Source: Methanosarcinales archaeon
GTDB taxonomy: Archaea; Halobacteriota; Methanosarcinia; Methanosarcinales; Methanosarcinaceae
Length of the DNA stretch: 17,375 bases
Direction of reading: 5' to 3'
Assembly: GCA_012329085.1 (NCBI GenBank)
Contig: JAAXQB010000093.1
Coordinates: forward strand, 1 to 17,375
The notes beneath the pieces are model-generated. The model was not told where the DNA came from, did no database searches, and was given only the letters and a program-made list of their open reading frames with translations. Both the position numbers and the translations under genes were made by a program. Shown here piece by piece: positions 14,669 to 17,375 of the stretch (its first letter is position 1; each line of letters opens with the position of its first letter).

Positions 14669-14975
14669 GATATAACTTATAAAATTATACACTAATCACT
14701 CATTTTCTTTGAGAATTTCATTCCACACAATTTTAAAATCCTACACAGAGAAAAATTTTAATAGTTCGTTCAAAATTTAGAATTATTTTTTTTATAGCTC
14801 GTGATTGAACAAACGAGCGTTTGCTCGTTTGGAAAGCTCATTCGGAACGAATGGGCGTAAACACTCATTCTTTCAGAATGAGTTTAAGAAAATCTTTGAT
14901 TTTCGAACAAACGAGCGTTAGTATATAATTTATAGAATTATATACTGATAGAAATTTCTAATTTCTTGAAATAGA
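14669..14975. repeat. Palindrome cluster between tRNA-Thr and the DHS-like gene
   Basis: An A unit (14669-14695) is followed by B pieces. GCTCGTGATTGAAC...ACGAGC spans 14797-14818. The 13-mers GCTCGTTTGGAAA (14823-14835) and GCTCATTCGGAAC (14836-14848) stand in tandem. The hairpin GCTCATTCG/CGAATGGGC with loop GAA is at 14836-14856. The hairpin ACTCATTCT/AGAATGAGT with loop TTC is at 14863-14883. A perfect A unit has arms AGTATATAATT (14920-14930) and AATTATATACT (14936-14946). This is the richest and best preserved cluster in the window. No gene lies in 14659-15060. Confidence 0.85.
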
Positions 14976-14997
14976 TTCTATTATAAATTAATTAATT

Positions 14998-15020
14998 CCA
15001 TATATAAATGAAATATATGG
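14998..15020 (+). promoter_or_regulatory. Palindrome overlapping the TATA box of the DHS-like operon
   Basis: CCATATAT (14998-15005) and ATATATGG (15013-15020) form a perfect inverted repeat. TATATAAA (15001-15008) within it is the best TATA box before the ATG at 15061, giving a leader of about 30 nt. A dimeric regulator bound here would compete with TBP, but AT palindromes are common in this DNA. Confidence 0.45.
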
Positions 15021-15060
15021 ATTAAGTGTATCACACAATAAAAGAAACATCAAAATATTT

Positions 15061-16020
15061 ATGCACAATACTATTAAATTACATAAACCCATAAAACACG
15101 CAAAAATAACTGCCAATATGAGCATTGATTCATTCATAAAAGAACTTGATGGATGTGCATTCGGAGCTGGAAGGCTTGCAAATGCTGTTGATATTTATTA
15201 TGAAATGCTTTCAACAAATACTACAAAATTCTTTGGATTATCGGGTGCAATGATTCCAGCAGGAATGCGTTCTATTGTGGCAGATTTAATTTACGATGGG
15301 CATATTGATGCTCTTGTGACAACTAGTGCAAATATGGTGCATGACATGATTGAAGGACTTAGCTTAAATCATTATAAAGGTAATGAAAACGCACACGATA
15401 TTGAACTTAAAGAAAAGCAAATCAATCGAATATATGATGTGTTTTTACCAGAAAGCCATTTTACAGATTTTGAGGATAAAATGCAATCAATATTTGATGA
15501 TTTAAGTAATGAAACTATATCAATCCGTGAACTTTTTACACATATTGGTAAAAATATCGATGATAAAGATTCCATTTTAAAAGCGGCTTTTGAAATGGAA
15601 GTTCCAATCTATTGTCCAGCAGTCCAAGATTCTATAATTGGACTTCAAGCATGGCTTTATAAACAGATAAATCCATTGAATGTAGATGTGTTTGCAGATA
15701 TGAAAGAATTTATGGATATATGTTATAATGCAGAAAAATCAGGTGCAATGCTTGTAGGCGGAGGAGTTCCTAAAAATTATATATTCCAATCTATGCTTGT
15801 GACTCCAAAAGAATTTGATTATGCAATACAACTTACAACAGCAACACCGCATGATGGTGGTTTAAGTGGTGCAACACTTGATGAGGCTCGTTCATGGGGT
15901 AAAGTTGGAAAAACTGCAAAATCTGCAACTGTGTATGCAGATGCGACAATTACACTTCCACTTATTGTAGCTGCAACTAAAACTCGCCTTGAAAATAACT
16001 CTTTTGTTTCAAGTGAATAA
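15061..16020 (+). CDS. Deoxyhypusine synthase family enzyme, probably the DHS-like paralogue
   Basis: A 319-residue NAD-dependent enzyme of the deoxyhypusine synthase fold. True DHS moves an aminobutyl group from spermidine to a lysine of aIF5A; relatives make homospermidine or other polyamines. The catalytic lysine is present: EARSWGKV with Lys281, followed by TVYADATITLPLIVAA, and LVGGGVPKNYI (231-241) is the NAD-site glycine loop. However, TTSANMVHDMIE (87-98) stands where bona fide DHS, as I recall it, has 'TTAGG.EED', and FGLSGAMIPAGMR (58-70) where it has 'T.NlisSG.R'. Both follow the DHS-like group. The product is therefore uncertain: aIF5A modification or polyamine synthesis. It precedes cbiB by 5 bp, probably in one operon. 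Start at ATG 15061 follows a TATA-bearing palindrome; no clear ribosome binding site. Confidence 0.85.
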   Translation: MHNTIKLHKPIKHAKITANMSIDSFIKELDGCAFGAGRLANAVDIYYEMLSTNTTKFFGLSGAMIPAGMRSIVADLIYDGHIDALVTTSANMVHDMIEGLSLNHYKGNENAHDIELKEKQINRIYDVFLPESHFTDFEDKMQSIFDDLSNETISIRELFTHIGKNIDDKDSILKAAFEMEVPIYCPAVQDSIIGLQAWLYKQINPLNVDVFADMKEFMDICYNAEKSGAMLVGGGVPKNYIFQSMLVTPKEFDYAIQLTTATPHDGGLSGATLDEARSWGKVGKTAKSATVYADATITLPLIVAATKTRLENNSFVSSE

Positions 16021-16025
16021 AATAA

Positions 16026-16916
16026 ATGCACGAATCGATTTTAATTTTTGCAATATTTATTGATTTATTATTTGGAGAGCCGTCTGAAAAATATCACCCT
16101 GTTGTTTGGATTGGCAGTCTAATAGATTTTTTAAAAAATATACTGAAAAAAAATAGATTATCTGGGTGCATATTAGTTTCAATTGTTGTTGGAGTTTCAA
16201 TCGCGATAGGATGTTTAATCGTATCGCTACATCCAATAGTATCTTTTATTTTTTCCGTATATTTTTTAAAATCCACAATTTCTATTAAGTCTCTATTAGA
16301 TGCTTCTTATAAGATAATGGCACTTATAGAAAAGAACAATTCTTTTGCAAAAAAAGAACTTATTGCATTAGTTGGAAGAGATACAAAAAATCTTTCAAAA
16401 GAAGAACTTTCTTCTGCTGTAATTGAATCAGTTGCAGAAAATTTTGTAGATGGGATTGTATCTCCAATATTTTATTTTGTATTATTTGGATTACCTGGTG
16501 CAATTGGATATAAAGCAATAAATACATTGGATTCAATGATTGGGTATAGGCATTTTGGAGCTTTTGGATGGTGTTCTGCACGAATGGATGATGTTGCAAA
16601 TTATATTCCATCACGAATTTCTATAATTTTTATATTTATTGCATCTTTAATTTATGGTTCATTGTATTCATCAATTCAGGTTGTTAAAAAAGATTGTAAT
16701 AACACTCCAAGTCCAAATTCTGGATGGTCTATGTCTGCAATGGCAGGAGCACTTGAAGTGTCATTAAAAAAACCATGTTGTTATTTGCTTGGGGCTGAGT
16801 TTAATTTACCAACTACGAATGATATTGAAAGAGCGAATAATATTATTAAGATGGCTTCATATTTATTAATAATTGTGGCATTGGGAGTTATGTATTTTAC
16901 TCTGCTTCCTTTGTGA
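16026..16916 (+). CDS. cbiB: Adenosylcobinamide-phosphate synthase CbiB (CobD)
   Basis: A 296-residue membrane protein that attaches the aminopropanol (phosphate) linker to adenosylcobyric acid, a late step of cobamide synthesis. Methanogens need cobamides for their methyltransferases. Family marks: N-terminal IDLLFGEPSEKYHPVVWIG (12-30), LVGRDTKNL (115-123), AVIESVAENFVDGIVSP (131-147), YKAINTLDSMIGYR (162-175), ARMDDVANYIPSR (185-197) and SPNSGWSMSAMAGALEV (229-245). Hydrophobic segments near 46-80, 147-160, 199-213 and 277-295 fit an integral membrane protein. Length is usual. It starts 5 bp after the DHS-like gene and is probably co-transcribed, although no functional link between the two is known to me. 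A 26-bp palindrome shared with 13426-13451 follows the TGA stop. Confidence 0.96.
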   Translation: MHESILIFAIFIDLLFGEPSEKYHPVVWIGSLIDFLKNILKKNRLSGCILVSIVVGVSIAIGCLIVSLHPIVSFIFSVYFLKSTISIKSLLDASYKIMALIEKNNSFAKKELIALVGRDTKNLSKEELSSAVIESVAENFVDGIVSPIFYFVLFGLPGAIGYKAINTLDSMIGYRHFGAFGWCSARMDDVANYIPSRISIIFIFIASLIYGSLYSSIQVVKKDCNNTPSPNSGWSMSAMAGALEVSLKKPCCYLLGAEFNLPTTNDIERANNIIKMASYLLIIVALGVMYFTLLPL

Positions 16917-16934
16917 TTTTATTATAAATTATTT

Positions 16935-16960
16935 ATTATATATAATTTATAATATTATAT
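16935..16960. repeat. 26-bp AT palindrome downstream of cbiB
   Basis: Identical in all 26 bases to 13426-13451 and again just after a stop codon (16916). It is the second copy of a possible 3' end signal. The remaining spacer to 17167 is AT-rich, with a small hairpin region at 17104-17130 (ATCGG/CCGAT, ACTAT/ATAGT) that could belong to the end of the adjoining insertion sequence. Confidence 0.6.
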
Positions 16961-17167
16961 TACTTAACATTTGTTCTTAACATATTTTTCAAAATAAAAA
17001 TAAAAAATTTATTTTCATTCATTATCGCCATCTATCAATAAAATTTTACTATATATTTTTTTCATTATATTTAAACTTGACTTTCAAAGAAGTGATAAAA
17101 AACACTATCGGTTAACCCGATTCATATAGTCCCTACTAAAACATAAACCCTATTGCTATCGATTATC

Positions 17168-17375
17168 TTAAATTAACATATATTTCTCCAAATTCAATAA
17201 AGAAAATAATTGAGCTTGTTTTACATCCATTTCTTCAAATATCATCTCTTGCTTTTTGCCCATTTTAGATTTTACAAGAGCAATACGAATTCCATCCAAT
17301 TCTTCAACAAGCCGTTTAAGACTCAAATCGAGATGCTTGCATTTCCATGCTAAATATCTATAAAAAATCATCCCA
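17168..17375 (-). CDS. C-terminus of a probable IS transposase (runs off the window)
   Basis: At least 67 residues are open from the right edge to a TAA at 17170-17168. The frame stays open to the edge, so the gene starts outside. The sequence reads FYRYLAWKCKHLDLSLKRLV, then EELDGIRIALVKSK and ends MDVKQAQLFSLLNLEKYMLI. A helix with 'LS.krl.eEL..ir.a.v', then a strand and 'Q..L...L.l', resembles the tail of IS4/IS1634-type transposases of methanogens (recalled). No catalytic DDE residue lies in the visible part. If correct, the IS end should lie between here and the cbiB terminator. It could instead be another AT-rich hypothetical protein. Confidence 0.5.
   Translation of the reverse strand, partial: GMIFYRYLAWKCKHLDLSLKRLVEELDGIRIALVKSKMGKKQEMIFEEMDVKQAQLFSLLNLEKYMLI

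Noticed and set aside
14391..14975. Possible CRISPR array in the repeated GCTCGT segments
   Set aside because: The repeats are palindromic, of unequal length, and not separated by unique spacers of constant length; no cas genes are nearby.
17104..17130. Hairpins near the right edge as a firm IS terminus
   Set aside because: The other end of the element is outside the window, so neither terminal inverted repeats nor target duplication can be tested.

Overview
The window looks like chromosomal DNA of a very AT-rich euryarchaeon, most likely a methanogen or methane-metabolising relative of the Methanosarcinales/ANME type (inference from gene content, not from a marker tree). The archaeal signs are a thermosome subunit, class-1 release factor aRF1, an archaeal-type ArgRS, a tRNA-Thr with no encoded CCA, TATA-box promoters giving leaderless or near-leaderless transcripts, an archaellin-like N-terminus on a secreted protein, a deoxyhypusine-synthase-family enzyme, cobamide synthesis (CbiB) and a DUF98-type chorismate lyase (4-hydroxybenzoate for methanopterin). 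Only about half of the window is coding, and the long spacers are full of palindromes.

Layout. Positions 1-840: empty AT-rich DNA, then a 321-bp MITE-like element (463-783) with imperfect terminal inverted repeats and a perfect 10-bp target duplication. 841-2040: an archaellin-like protein that resembles a shortened PstS-type binding protein, a structured spacer, and a small Gly/Cys-rich membrane protein. 2041-5600: a graveyard with a frameshifted HEPN gene, the tail of an MNT nucleotidyltransferase and, on the minus strand, a decayed DDE transposase that carries two palindromic insertions. 5601-6164: Mn exporter MntP. 6165-7069: palindrome arrays. 7070-8796: thermosome with a clear terminator. 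8797-9914: AT-rich DNA and palindromes. 9915-13418: aRF1-ArgRS (4-nt-scale spacing, translationally linked) and chorismate lyase with its own TATA box. 13525-14344: a UPF0175-like antitoxin with a candidate operator, followed by a PIN-like (DUF3368-type) toxin broken by one TAA codon. 14391-14975: palindrome clusters around tRNA-Thr(GGT). 15061-16916: a DHS-like enzyme and CbiB, probably an operon. 17168-17375: the C-terminus of a probable transposase running off the right edge.

The most unusual feature is a mosaic family of short palindromes in most spacers. One unit (B) is a 9-bp stem with a 3-nt loop and consensus arm GCTCRTTYG, whose arms vary with paired changes. The other (A) is a palindrome of about 27-33 bp, GTTAGTATATAA...TTATATACTAAC. 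They occur in a recurring order, are nested in one another, form tandem arrays, and interrupt a transposase pseudogene at two places where its reading frame resumes afterwards. This points to mobile or actively copied hairpins. The protein family assignments rest on motifs and remembered family sequences; no database search was possible.
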